From positions 164,022 through 228,021 of the forward strand of contig NZ_JAUPEV010000002.1 in the NCBI RefSeq assembly GCF_030686155.1: a stretch of 64,000 nucleotides of DNA, in the 5' to 3' direction. The notes beneath the pieces were generated by a model, which saw only the letters and a list, made by a program, of their open reading frames with translations, had not been told where the DNA came from and ran no database searches. Below, piece after piece: positions 34,982 to 43,447 of the stretch. Every line of letters begins with the position of its first letter. The stretch's first letter is position 1. Origin of the DNA: Helicobacter_J cappadocius. Its GTDB lineage: Bacteria; Campylobacterota; Campylobacteria; Campylobacterales; Helicobacteraceae. The position numbers were made by a program, and so were the translations under genes.

Positions 34982-35379
34982 TGGAAAATGATTTTAATTG
35001 GGATGAAAAACCTGAATTAAATATCACGCCATTAGTTGATATTATGCTAGTTTTGTTAGCTATTTTGATGGTGACAACACCCACTATTACTTATCAAGAG
35101 CAAATATCACTTCCAAAAGGCTCTAAAACTTCTAAAGCAGATGAACAAAAATCTCTTGAAATCCGAATGGATGCAAAAAAGAAAATATATATCAAAAATA
35201 CTGTTTATGATTATAATTCTTTTCCTGATAGTCTTAATCTTTTAGCAAAACAATATGATAAAAATACTAGCGTTTATATCCGTGCAGATAAAAACCTCAA
35301 ATATGATAATATTGTTTATTTACTCAAGAGTATCAAAGAGGCAGGGTTTTTGAAAGTTTCTTTGGTTACTAGCGATTGA
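34981..35379 (+). CDS. tolR: TolR/ExbD family protein
   Basis: 132 residues. One N-terminal transmembrane helix (about 17-36) carries the proton-binding Asp in LVDIMLVLLAIL, followed by a periplasmic domain. It begins on the last base of tolQ, and its stop overlaps the ATG of the next gene (TGATG). Confidence 0.9.
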   Translation: MENDFNWDEKPELNITPLVDIMLVLLAILMVTTPTITYQEQISLPKGSKTSKADEQKSLEIRMDAKKKIYIKNTVYDYNSFPDSLNLLAKQYDKNTSVYIRADKNLKYDNIVYLLKSIKEAGFLKVSLVTSD

Positions 35380-36095
35380 TGAATACAAAAAAGTTATTTA
35401 TATTATCTGGTATTTTTTCTGTCGCGATCTATTTTATTGTTATTTTTTCTTTGATTTTTGGATTCAATCTTTCCAATCCCAAACGTTATGTTTCAAAATC
35501 TGATACAAGTATAGAGCAGTCCATAAGCATTGATGCCATTGTGTCTTCTTTTGAAAAACAAGATCAAGAGGATAAAGGGGGTAGTCCTGTAGAAGGCACA
35601 GGGATAAAAGATATTTTTTCTTCCATTGATTCTGAAACTCAGCCTACTGATGAAATATCTGACAATCGTGATGAGATCGCAAAAAACTTGGAATTAAACA
35701 AAAAAAGAAAGAAAGCCTTTGAAGAAATTCAAGGAAACTTGCAAAATATCAATTCTAAACTTCAGAATATTAGAAATAAAACTATTGATATAAAATCACA
35801 AACCCCAAAACCTGACACTTCTGATGGACTTTATGATGAATGGTTTTCTAAAGTGTATAAAATTTTGTATTCAAAATGGAACGCTAGTTTTTATCAGAAT
35901 GCGTCTGTCAGTGTTCTGCTTACGATTACTGATAATGGAGATTTTAGTTATAAAATATTAAGATATTCTCGTTATGATGAGTACAACAAAAGTGTTCAAG
36001 CATTGCTAGATTCATTACAGGGAAAAAAGTTTCCTCCTTATCCCAAAGGAAAATCTATTAGTATAGAAGTAAATTTTAAAACAGAAGGAAATTGA
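35379..36095 (+). CDS. tolA: TolA-like energy transducer
   Basis: 238 residues from ATG 35379. An N-terminal membrane helix (about 7-28) is followed by a charged, helical periplasmic region (about 90-145) and a C-terminal domain (about 150-238) of TonB/TolA C type, with YDEWFSKVYKILYSKWN and KKFPPYPKGKSISIEVNF. It is shorter than E. coli TolA. It would bridge inner-membrane TolQR to TolB/Pal. Both ends overlap neighbouring genes (TGATG). Confidence 0.85.
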   Translation: MNTKKLFILSGIFSVAIYFIVIFSLIFGFNLSNPKRYVSKSDTSIEQSISIDAIVSSFEKQDQEDKGGSPVEGTGIKDIFSSIDSETQPTDEISDNRDEIAKNLELNKKRKKAFEEIQGNLQNINSKLQNIRNKTIDIKSQTPKPDTSDGLYDEWFSKVYKILYSKWNASFYQNASVSVLLTITDNGDFSYKILRYSRYDEYNKSVQALLDSLQGKKFPPYPKGKSISIEVNFKTEGN

Positions 36096-37351
36096 TGAAA
36101 ATATTTAAAATTTTATTATTGATCTGTAGTTTTTATGCAAATTTATTTGCTATAGATGCAACATTAGACATTGTAAAAACAATTCAAACGCCAAATATTG
36201 AGGTCGCTTATTTGGATTCAAAAAATTCCGAAATGGCTAAAAAAATCTATAAAATTTTAATGAATGATTTAAAAGTTAGCGGTCATTTTGAAGTATTTGA
36301 TGCGGACAAATATAGCGGTAATGTGAATTTCCCTGCCTATAAAAGCAAAAAAATTGATCTTGTGGCACGAGTAGAAGTTCAAAATACTGATAATGGAGTT
36401 AAGGCTAATTTATACCTATATGACATAAACGCTTCAAGTATTAAGATAAGTAAAACATATAATATCACCGATAAAGCCTTATATCCATTTGCTTCACATA
36501 AAATGGCTATTGATATTAACGATTATATAAAAGCTCCTTCTATAGCGTGGATGAATCGATTTGTTGTTCTCTCTAAATATACCAATCCTGGAGAAACTGA
36601 TATTTTGATCTCTGATTATAGTTTGACTTATCAAAAAATTGTTGTGCGAGGTGGGCTTAATATTTTTCCAAAATGGGCCAATGCGGATCAGACAGAAATC
36701 TTTTTTACAAAATATTTAAAAAAACCAACGATTGTTAGATATAACATCTATACAGGCATCACTCAAAAAATTATTCAAAGCGATGGTATGGCTATCGTTT
36801 CAGATGTTAGCAAGGATGGAACTAAACTGCTGTTGTCGCTTGCACCAGAAACACAATCAAATATTTATCTTTATGATCTTGTCAGCAAAAAAAATACGCA
36901 GCTTACAAAATACCCTGGCATAGATGTTTCTGGGAATTTTATCAACAATGATACCGCGATGATTTTCGTTTCAGATAGGGCTGGTTATCCTAATATTTTT
37001 GCAAAAAAACTAGATATAAATGCACCTGTAGAGCAGGTAGTCTATCATGGTAGAAATAATAGTTCAGCTTCTGCAAATGGCGATTATGTCGTATATACAA
37101 GCAGAGAAAGTGCCAATGAATTTGGACTAAATACATTTAATTTATACTTGATTTCTACAAAAAGTGATTATATCAGACGCCTTACAGCCAATGGCACAAA
37201 CCAAATGCCTAGATTTTCTAGTGATGGAGGGAGCATTATGTTTTTAAAACACACACAAAATCAAAGTGCTTTAGGAATCATTAGATTAGATTATAATCGT
37301 AGCTTTTTGTTTCCATTGAGCAATATTAAAATTCAAGCATTTGATTGGTAA
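36095..37351 (+). CDS. tolB: Tol-Pal system protein TolB
   Basis: 418 residues from ATG 36095. A signal peptide (about 1-20, ending NLFA) is followed by an N-terminal domain and a six-bladed propeller with repeated SDxxxYPNIF and FSSDGGSIMF type strands. It is periplasmic, binds Pal, and is needed for outer-membrane constriction at division. Its start overlaps the tolA stop. Pal follows after 82 bases with its own promoter. Confidence 0.94.
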   Translation: MKIFKILLLICSFYANLFAIDATLDIVKTIQTPNIEVAYLDSKNSEMAKKIYKILMNDLKVSGHFEVFDADKYSGNVNFPAYKSKKIDLVARVEVQNTDNGVKANLYLYDINASSIKISKTYNITDKALYPFASHKMAIDINDYIKAPSIAWMNRFVVLSKYTNPGETDILISDYSLTYQKIVVRGGLNIFPKWANADQTEIFFTKYLKKPTIVRYNIYTGITQKIIQSDGMAIVSDVSKDGTKLLLSLAPETQSNIYLYDLVSKKNTQLTKYPGIDVSGNFINNDTAMIFVSDRAGYPNIFAKKLDINAPVEQVVYHGRNNSSASANGDYVVYTSRESANEFGLNTFNLYLISTKSDYIRRLTANGTNQMPRFSSDGGSIMFLKHTQNQSALGIIRLDYNRSFLFPLSNIKIQAFDW

Positions 37352-37395
37352 CCTAAAAGTTGAGAGCACTTGAGGATAAAATTAATTTTTTTGGG

Positions 37396-37401
37396 TATAA
37401 T
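37396..37401 (+). promoter_or_regulatory. pal promoter, -10 box
   Basis: TATAAT 33 bases before the pal start. It indicates that pal and the genes after it can be expressed apart from tolB. Confidence 0.5.
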
Positions 37402-37433
37402 CAGAGCTATAATTAAATTTGAGGAGCTTTTTT

Positions 37434-37952
37434 ATGAATAAAATTCTAGGTATCGGATTTGTTTCCATCGCTTTATTAATCAGTGCTTGTGCTGAAAAAG
37501 ATGTCAGTGTTGCAAATTCTGGAATTTCAGAACAGGAAAATATTGAAACTGCAGTTGCTGAAGCACCACAGCCGCAAGAGGAAACACCACAGCCACAAAC
37601 AACAGAAGCGATTCCTAGTGGAACAGTAGTGGGCAGTGTTTATTTTGATTTTGATAAATATAACATAAGACCTGATATGCAAGGGACAGTTGATGATTCT
37701 GCACAAAAAATAAAAGACTCCGATATGAATGTTTTAATTGAAGGTAATACTGATGAGTTCGGAAGTGATGAATACAATTACGCACTTGGAACAAAAAGAG
37801 CTTTGACTGTAAAAAATGCTTTGGTGGTAAAAGGCATAGCAAAAGATAAGATTAAAACAATAAGTTATGGAGAGAGCAAACCAATTTGCCAAGAGAAAAC
37901 AAAAGCTTGTTACGAAAAAAATAGACGAGCTGATGTTAAGTTAGTTAAATAA
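37434..37952 (+). CDS. pal: Peptidoglycan-associated lipoprotein Pal
   Basis: 172 residues from ATG 37434 (GAGGAG upstream). The lipoprotein signal ends in the lipobox LISAC (Cys about 18). A Pro/Gln/Glu-rich spacer follows, then an OmpA-like peptidoglycan-binding domain (about 65-172) with VYFDFDKYNIRP and EGNTDEFGSDEYN. It tethers the outer membrane to the wall. It needs Lnt (5.3 kb) for full acylation. Confidence 0.95.
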   Translation: MNKILGIGFVSIALLISACAEKDVSVANSGISEQENIETAVAEAPQPQEETPQPQTTEAIPSGTVVGSVYFDFDKYNIRPDMQGTVDDSAQKIKDSDMNVLIEGNTDEFGSDEYNYALGTKRALTVKNALVVKGIAKDKIKTISYGESKPICQEKTKACYEKNRRADVKLVK

Positions 37953-37973
37953 AACTAAAAACAGTGATTATAT

Positions 37974-38990
37974 ATGAGGCAAACTATATTATCTCCTCAT
38001 AAGATTGGTTCATATTTTTTAATTGGGGTGATGATTCACCCATTTTTTATTATCCCTTTGTCTGCAGAACCATCGGCATTTGAAATGCAAAGTGGTGCTA
38101 CAAAAAAAGAACTCAGATCTCTTCAAACAAGTAGTAAAAATCTCGAAACTATTATAACAGAACTTCAAAATAAGGTTATATCTCTTGATCAATCTCAAGA
38201 TGGAGTGAAAAGCTTGTTTGAAGGTCAATCCCTGAAGATAAAAAATCTTTTGGACGCTTCGGCTTCTCAAGAGAATTCAATAAAGTCTTTAAGCTCTGTT
38301 CAAGATACACATTCAAACACACTTAAGCAACAATCTGATTTATTGACTCTTCTAAAAGATCGTATTGATAAAAATCAAAAAGCTATCGAGGGTTTGAATA
38401 AAAAAGTCGATGATATTACAGAACTTATCGGACATATTAATTCTGATTTGATGGCACAACTTGAGCTTATTAAAAAAAATTTGGAAATTCCTACAACTCC
38501 AACAAGCACCTCAAATACCTCTAAAATTTCTAATGTAAAAAAACAAACCACACCCAAAGAATCAAAAACATCAAACACAGATACATTTAAAAAAGATGGC
38601 TCAAAACAAAAGACAATCTTCATTGAAGCTGAGGAGCTTTACAAAAAAGGGAAGCTAAAAGAAGCAAAAGAACGTTTTGAATGGTTGGTAGAAATGAACT
38701 ACAGACCTGCAAACAGCCTATATTTATTGGGTGAAATTGCATACAAACAGAAGAATTATCAACAAGCGGTTGTGTTTTATAAAAAAAGTGCGCTAGAAAA
38801 TGATAAGGCAAATTATATGCCTATTTTGTTGTGGCACACTGCTTGGGCGTTTAGATATTCAAAAGATTTGCCAAATTATGAAAAATTTTTGGATTCTTTG
38901 ATATACTTATATCCCAATAGTGAGCAAGGTCAAAAGGCCAAGGACATTAGAAAAAAAACAAAGGATAAAAATGAACATAGAAACAAATAA
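37974..38990 (+). CDS. cpoB: Tol-Pal associated CpoB/YbgF-like protein
   Basis: 338 residues. A signal sequence (about 10-33) precedes a heptad-patterned coiled coil (about 40-165), a Thr/Ser/Lys-rich linker, and a C-terminal TPR domain (about 215-330) with the EAEELYKKGKLKEAKERFEW repeat. CpoB coordinates Tol with peptidoglycan synthesis at division. No strong ribosome site is seen, and the stop lies 20 bases inside slyD. Confidence 0.85.
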   Translation: MRQTILSPHKIGSYFLIGVMIHPFFIIPLSAEPSAFEMQSGATKKELRSLQTSSKNLETIITELQNKVISLDQSQDGVKSLFEGQSLKIKNLLDASASQENSIKSLSSVQDTHSNTLKQQSDLLTLLKDRIDKNQKAIEGLNKKVDDITELIGHINSDLMAQLELIKKNLEIPTTPTSTSNTSKISNVKKQTTPKESKTSNTDTFKKDGSKQKTIFIEAEELYKKGKLKEAKERFEWLVEMNYRPANSLYLLGEIAYKQKNYQQAVVFYKKSALENDKANYMPILLWHTAWAFRYSKDLPNYEKFLDSLIYLYPNSEQGQKAKDIRKKTKDKNEHRNK

Positions 38991-39531
38991 AGTTGTATCT
39001 ATCGAATATGAAGTGATGGATTTTGAAAGCAAAGAAATAGTTGATTCAAATATCGGTGCGAAGCCTTTAGAGTTTTTGGTCGGTGCTGGTCAGGTGATTA
39101 CAGGTCTTGAAAAAGCGATTATCGGTGCAGAAATAGGCAAAAAATTGGAAATACAAGTCAAACCAGAAGAAGCTTACGGGATTTATCAGAATGATTTTTT
39201 ACAAGAAGTCCCAAGAGAACAATTTGAAGGTATTGAATTACAAAAAGGCATGACTCTTTTTGGACAAGGTGAAAATGGACAAACTGTTCAAGTTGTGGTC
39301 AAAGATTTTAGTGATAAAATGGTAATGATAGATTATAATCATCCATTGGCGGGGAAAACTTTGCTTTTTAATATCACGGTTTTGGACTCTAGAGATCCTA
39401 CAGAACAAGAAATTATTAGCGGTGGAGTCGGTGGAGGTTGCGGTTGCCAATCAGGAGATAAACATGAACATCATCACGGAGAAGGTGGATGTTGTGGTGG
39501 AGGCGGTGGAGGCTGTGGCTGCTCACACTAG
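38971..39531 (+). CDS. slyD: FKBP-type peptidyl-prolyl isomerase SlyD
   Basis: 186 residues from ATG 38971, chosen for AAAGGAT just upstream. The FKBP domain has the inserted IF flap (about 70-125) that gives chaperone activity. The last 40 residues are a metal-binding tail rich in Gly, Cys and His (GGGCGCQSGDKHEHHH, then runs of Cys and Gly), as in nickel-handling SlyD proteins. This fits nickel supply to hydrogenase or urease. It overlaps cpoB by 20 bases. Confidence 0.95.
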   Translation: MNIETNKVVSIEYEVMDFESKEIVDSNIGAKPLEFLVGAGQVITGLEKAIIGAEIGKKLEIQVKPEEAYGIYQNDFLQEVPREQFEGIELQKGMTLFGQGENGQTVQVVVKDFSDKMVMIDYNHPLAGKTLLFNITVLDSRDPTEQEIISGGVGGGCGCQSGDKHEHHHGEGGCCGGGGGGCGCSH

Positions 39532-39611
39532 AATCACACACCGATCTCTTTATGCCAAGCACAGCGAGTATAGCATTGCGGGACTAGGGAATATGGATAT
39601 GCAATAGTGAG

Positions 39612-39632
39612 GGATTTTGCTTTTACAAAATC
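39612..39632 (+). terminator. Possible slyD terminator
   Basis: GGATTTTG and CAAAATC form a 7-base-pair stem with loop CTTTTA about 80 bases after the slyD stop. The stem is weak and AT-rich. The surrounding 39532-39711 holds no recognisable gene. Confidence 0.3.
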
Positions 39633-39711
39633 TCCTCTTTTCCCATAGGACTAAGAGGCGAACCAAAAGCAGGGTTTTTTAGCTTCCCTTGTCAATCAAG
39701 TCGTTTATAAT

Positions 39712-40374
39712 TCAAGCTATCTTTATTTTCCCGATGACTACATCATTGATCAGGCTGTTTTTGTATTCTTTGAGCAAGGCAATGTATTTGTTTTGGGCAT
39801 TTATGGCTTTGTCTATCTTATCTACCTTTTCATCGAGAAGATCCGCGATCTGCTTTTGTTCTAATAGGGGGTGGAAGGGGGATTAAAACATCTCCAAATT
39901 TATCAAAATACAATCTTAATCTCATTTCCATAATACCACGAGAATACTTCTTTACTTTCTTTGAAAATCTTTTTTAAATAGTTCGTGATAATATTTTCCA
40001 ATTATTGGAGCTTTTGCTCTTGAAATATCGTAAGCCGGGCTTGTAACTCCATATATTCGGATAATCCAATTGCTCCCAACCAAGCCAACAATTTATTCAC
40101 AATAAAATTACTTTTTTACCTTCCAATAGCCATCAGTCGTTGAAGCCTTATTTCCTCTTTCTTCAAGCTCTTTTCTAGGTTTTACACCGATGTCTGTGTA
40201 AATTGAAAGCAATTCTTCATTATTTTCTTTTGGAGCAGATTCAACGATTAGACTAAAAACATGCTTCAGCTTTTTAACCTCCCCAGTGGGTAGGGATGAA
40301 GCCTAGATAGTCTATGGCGGTATCTTTATAAGAGGGGTATGTTTGGAATCTCTGAAGAGTTATGTTTTCTATAT
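39712..40374 (-). pseudogene. hsdS: Type I restriction specificity subunit HsdS remnant
   Basis: Read leftwards, the HsdS landmarks appear in order but in changing frames: YPSYKDTAIDYLGFIPTHW, KKLKHVFSLIVESAPKENN, NEELLSIYTDIGVKPRKEL, NKLLAWLGAIGLSEYM, GVTSPAYDISRAKAP, KKYSRGIMEMRLRLYFDKFG, DVLIPLPP, then LEQKQIADLLDEKVDKIDKA and the end LINDVVIGKIKIA. At least five frameshifts separate them, including a G4 run (near 40305) and a C5/G5 run (near 39870). It is one target-recognition half with its conserved region. No hsdM or hsdR is nearby and no start codon is seen. It is a dead remnant between slyD and ligA. Confidence 0.9.
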
Positions 40375-40392
40375 TGGATGCTTATTGATGAT

Positions 40393-42372
40393 TTATTCCC
40401 ATTTTATCCCTTCTTTTTGCAATAATTGAATTAGTTCTGCTTGGTTTATTGATGTTACCATCAAACTTTTTGCCTTATCAAGTTTACTTCCGGCGTTTTC
40501 TCCATAGATGAGCAGATCTGTATTTTTGCTTACAGATGATGTCATTTTTGCCCCTAGTGACTCTAAGAGAATACTAACTTCCTCTCTAGGTTTGCTTAAA
40601 GTCCCTGTTAGTACAATTGTTTTGTTTGTAAAAACTGAGATGTGAGAGGGAATCGTTTGTTCTGGCTCTTTGGGATCGATAACTTCAAAGAGTTTTTCTA
40701 TCAAATCTTTATTTACGATACCAAAATCAACAATAGAATTTGCCATTTCTATGCCTATACCATCGATTTTGCTAAGTTCTTCTGCTGGAGTTTCGAAAAT
40801 CTTGCGGCCAAAACTCATCGCTAGTTTTTTGCTTGCTCCTTCGCCGATATGCTCTATGCTCAGAGCATTTAAAAGTCGCCATAACTGGATATTTTTGGTG
40901 CTTTTGATGGATTCAATAAGATTTTGAGCTTTTTTCTCTTGCCATCCTTGTAGACAAAGCAAATCTTCTATCTTGATAGAATAAAGATCTAAAATATTTG
41001 AAATGATTTTTTCTTCAAATAATTGATCGACTATTTTTTCACCCAATCCATCGATGTTTAGAGCCTTTCTGGAGGCAAAATAAACGATGGATTCCTTTAC
41101 TCTTGCTTTGCAAGAAAGGTTTTGACAACGTATAAAAATATCTTCAATCAGTACTTCGCTACCACATTGTGGGCAATGAGTAGGTTTTTTGATATCTATT
41201 TGTGTGCCATCTCGTAATTCTACGATAGGTTTGATGATCTTGGGAATCACATCTCCACTGCGGATAATGATGACGGTGTCATTAATCTTGATATCTTTTC
41301 TTTGGATTTCTGAATAATTGTGCAGGGTAGCTCTAGAAATTATTGCTCCTTCTATCTCTGTGGGCTGGAGTTCTGCTACAGGAGTAATAACACCGCTTCG
41401 TCCTACTTGGAGTGTTATAGAGAGGATTTTAGAAGTTTTTTCAATCGCAGGAAACTTGTAAGCACAGGCATATCTTGGGGATTTGATAGTAAAGCCCATT
41501 TGTTTTTGACTCTGAAGCGAATCAACCATGATTACCATTCCATCGAGCATAATAGAATAATCTTGTCGTTTTTTTATGAGGGTTTCATAGAGGGTTTGAA
41601 TTTCTTGAATATTTTGACATAGGGTGATAAAAGGTGTTTTATAAAATCCATACTCTAATATTGTATTTAAAAGTTTGTAAAAACTCCCTGTGTCAAAATC
41701 ATTTTTTCCCATCCCCCAAGGGACAAATTTCAATTTTCTTTTTGCTGTTATTTTAGGATCAAGCTGTCTTAGGCTTCCTGCAGCTGCATTTCTGGGATTT
41801 GCAAAAAGACTTTCGGCATTTTTCAATCTTTCTTTATTAATTTCTTCGAAGTCTTCTTTTGTGATGACGACTTCTCCTCTAATTTCAATGGGGTTTTTAT
41901 ATGGGATTTCTAAAGGAATAGATTGAATGGTTTTTGCGTTTTGTGTTACTAGCTCTCCTTCTATACCATCTCCTCTTGTGGCAGCACTTTGGAGGATTCC
42001 GTTGTTGTAGTATAGGTTTAAGGAAGCTCCATCAAACTTTGGCGAACAAGTAAAAATGGCTTGAGGGTAGGCTTTGTAGATTCTATTAACCCATTCTTGA
42101 AGCTTTAGTGGCTCAAAAATATCATCTAAACTCCACATTCTCTCAATATGTTTGTATTTTTCAAATCCTTCTAAGAGTTTGTTTCCTACTCTTTGGGTGG
42201 GGGAAGTGGAGATAATTTTGTCAGGATTTTTTTCTTCGTAGTCTTTGAGCTGGTGATAGAGTGTATCATATTCTTCATCTGTTGCGATAGGATCATCAAG
42301 CACATAATAGTGATAAGCCATTTTCTTGACTAGATCGGTAATTTCTTGGTATTTTTGAAAATTTTCTATCAT
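40393..42372 (-). CDS. ligA: NAD+-dependent DNA ligase
   Basis: 659 residues from ATG 42372, which has GAGG upstream and matches the usual N-terminus (YHYYVLDDPIATDEEYD). Adenylation occurs at Lys in SPKFDGASLNL. Four cysteines (CPQCGS, CQNLSCKA) form the zinc finger. The helix-hairpin-helix region and a C-terminal BRCT domain (about 585-659, KTIVLTGTLSKPREEV) are present. It seals nicks in replication and repair. Confidence 0.96.
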   Translation of the reverse strand: MIENFQKYQEITDLVKKMAYHYYVLDDPIATDEEYDTLYHQLKDYEEKNPDKIISTSPTQRVGNKLLEGFEKYKHIERMWSLDDIFEPLKLQEWVNRIYKAYPQAIFTCSPKFDGASLNLYYNNGILQSAATRGDGIEGELVTQNAKTIQSIPLEIPYKNPIEIRGEVVITKEDFEEINKERLKNAESLFANPRNAAAGSLRQLDPKITAKRKLKFVPWGMGKNDFDTGSFYKLLNTILEYGFYKTPFITLCQNIQEIQTLYETLIKKRQDYSIMLDGMVIMVDSLQSQKQMGFTIKSPRYACAYKFPAIEKTSKILSITLQVGRSGVITPVAELQPTEIEGAIISRATLHNYSEIQRKDIKINDTVIIIRSGDVIPKIIKPIVELRDGTQIDIKKPTHCPQCGSEVLIEDIFIRCQNLSCKARVKESIVYFASRKALNIDGLGEKIVDQLFEEKIISNILDLYSIKIEDLLCLQGWQEKKAQNLIESIKSTKNIQLWRLLNALSIEHIGEGASKKLAMSFGRKIFETPAEELSKIDGIGIEMANSIVDFGIVNKDLIEKLFEVIDPKEPEQTIPSHISVFTNKTIVLTGTLSKPREEVSILLESLGAKMTSSVSKNTDLLIYGENAGSKLDKAKSLMVTSINQAELIQLLQKEGIKWE

Positions 42373-42484
42373 TGATACCTCATTTTGATATGAAATCAAT
42401 CTATTTTTGGGTAATATTATAGCATTGATTTGGGTTGTTTGGTTTAGATAAAATAAACCAAAATTTACATTCAAGGAATCTATC

Positions 42485-43429
42485 TTGATAAATGATATTG
42501 ACAAAACTACTTCGCTACATCTGAATAATGAGGTTCAATTTTTATGTTTCACGCTTGATAAACAGAGTGATTCGCAATTATATGCGATGAATGTTTTTAA
42601 AATTCGTGAGATTATTTATTATACCGGAGATTTTACCGAAACTGCGGGGGAAAACGATGGCGTAATGGTAGGATTTTTGACTGTAAGGGGTGAGTCGATA
42701 CCTTTAATAGATATGAGACGTTGGCTATATTATAGCTCTAGTGATCCTAAACGTGATTTGAGGGCTTATTCTATTGATTCTCAAAAGAGCCTTGTGGTGA
42801 TTTGTAATTTTTCAAATTACACTGTAGGTATTAAGATATTGGGAGTGAAACGTATTATCCAAAAGAATTGGTCAGAAGTGAGCGTGGGTAGTGAATATGG
42901 TTTTGATGGGGCAAGTAAGGTAACTGCTACTACCAAATATGATGATGGTTCTGTTATTCAAATACTAGATGTAGAGCGCATGGTTGCTGATGTTTTTCCT
43001 ATGTTTGACAATGTTTTGAATCTCAACCTTCAATCTTTGGAGGCGATACACAGTGATAAAGTTATTCTTCTTGCTGAGGATTCTAAATCAGCGGCAAAAT
43101 CTTTGCAGAAAATCATCGAAAAGCTTGATTTGAAGTATTTTACATTTCCAAATGGAAAAATGCTTTTAGATTATGTATTTTCAGAATCTTCAATTGATCA
43201 TATAGGGGCAATTATTACAGATCTTGAAATGCCTGTAGTCTCTGGTTTTGAAGTTTTGAAAACCATCAAAGAAAATCCTCAAACCAATAATATTCCAGTG
43301 ATTGTAAATTCTTCAATGAGCAGCGATTCTAACAAACAAATGGCACATACTTTGCACGCAGATGGGTTTATTACAAAATCAAATGCTGATGAAATAGAAG
43401 AATTATTGAGAAATTTTTTAATAAATTAA
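42485..43429 (+). CDS. cheV: Chemotaxis coupling protein CheV
   Basis: 314 residues from TTG 42485, preceded by AAGGAA. A CheW-like domain (about 15-165) with VRGESIPLIDMR is fused to a receiver domain (about 190-312). The phospho-acceptor Asp is in IITDLEMPVVSG, and the acidic pocket in LLAEDSKS. It couples receptors to CheA and tunes signalling. H. pylori has three CheV proteins, and this one sits in the ligA-cheV2-aspS position. Confidence 0.93.
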   Translation: MINDIDKTTSLHLNNEVQFLCFTLDKQSDSQLYAMNVFKIREIIYYTGDFTETAGENDGVMVGFLTVRGESIPLIDMRRWLYYSSSDPKRDLRAYSIDSQKSLVVICNFSNYTVGIKILGVKRIIQKNWSEVSVGSEYGFDGASKVTATTKYDDGSVIQILDVERMVADVFPMFDNVLNLNLQSLEAIHSDKVILLAEDSKSAAKSLQKIIEKLDLKYFTFPNGKMLLDYVFSESSIDHIGAIITDLEMPVVSGFEVLKTIKENPQTNNIPVIVNSSMSSDSNKQMAHTLHADGFITKSNADEIEELLRNFLIN

Positions 43430-43447
43430 TTGAATAAAAGGAAAAGA

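Noticed and set aside
39422..39607. Plus-strand frame over the slyD tail
   Set aside because: A shifted-frame shadow of the Gly/Cys/His codons of SlyD.
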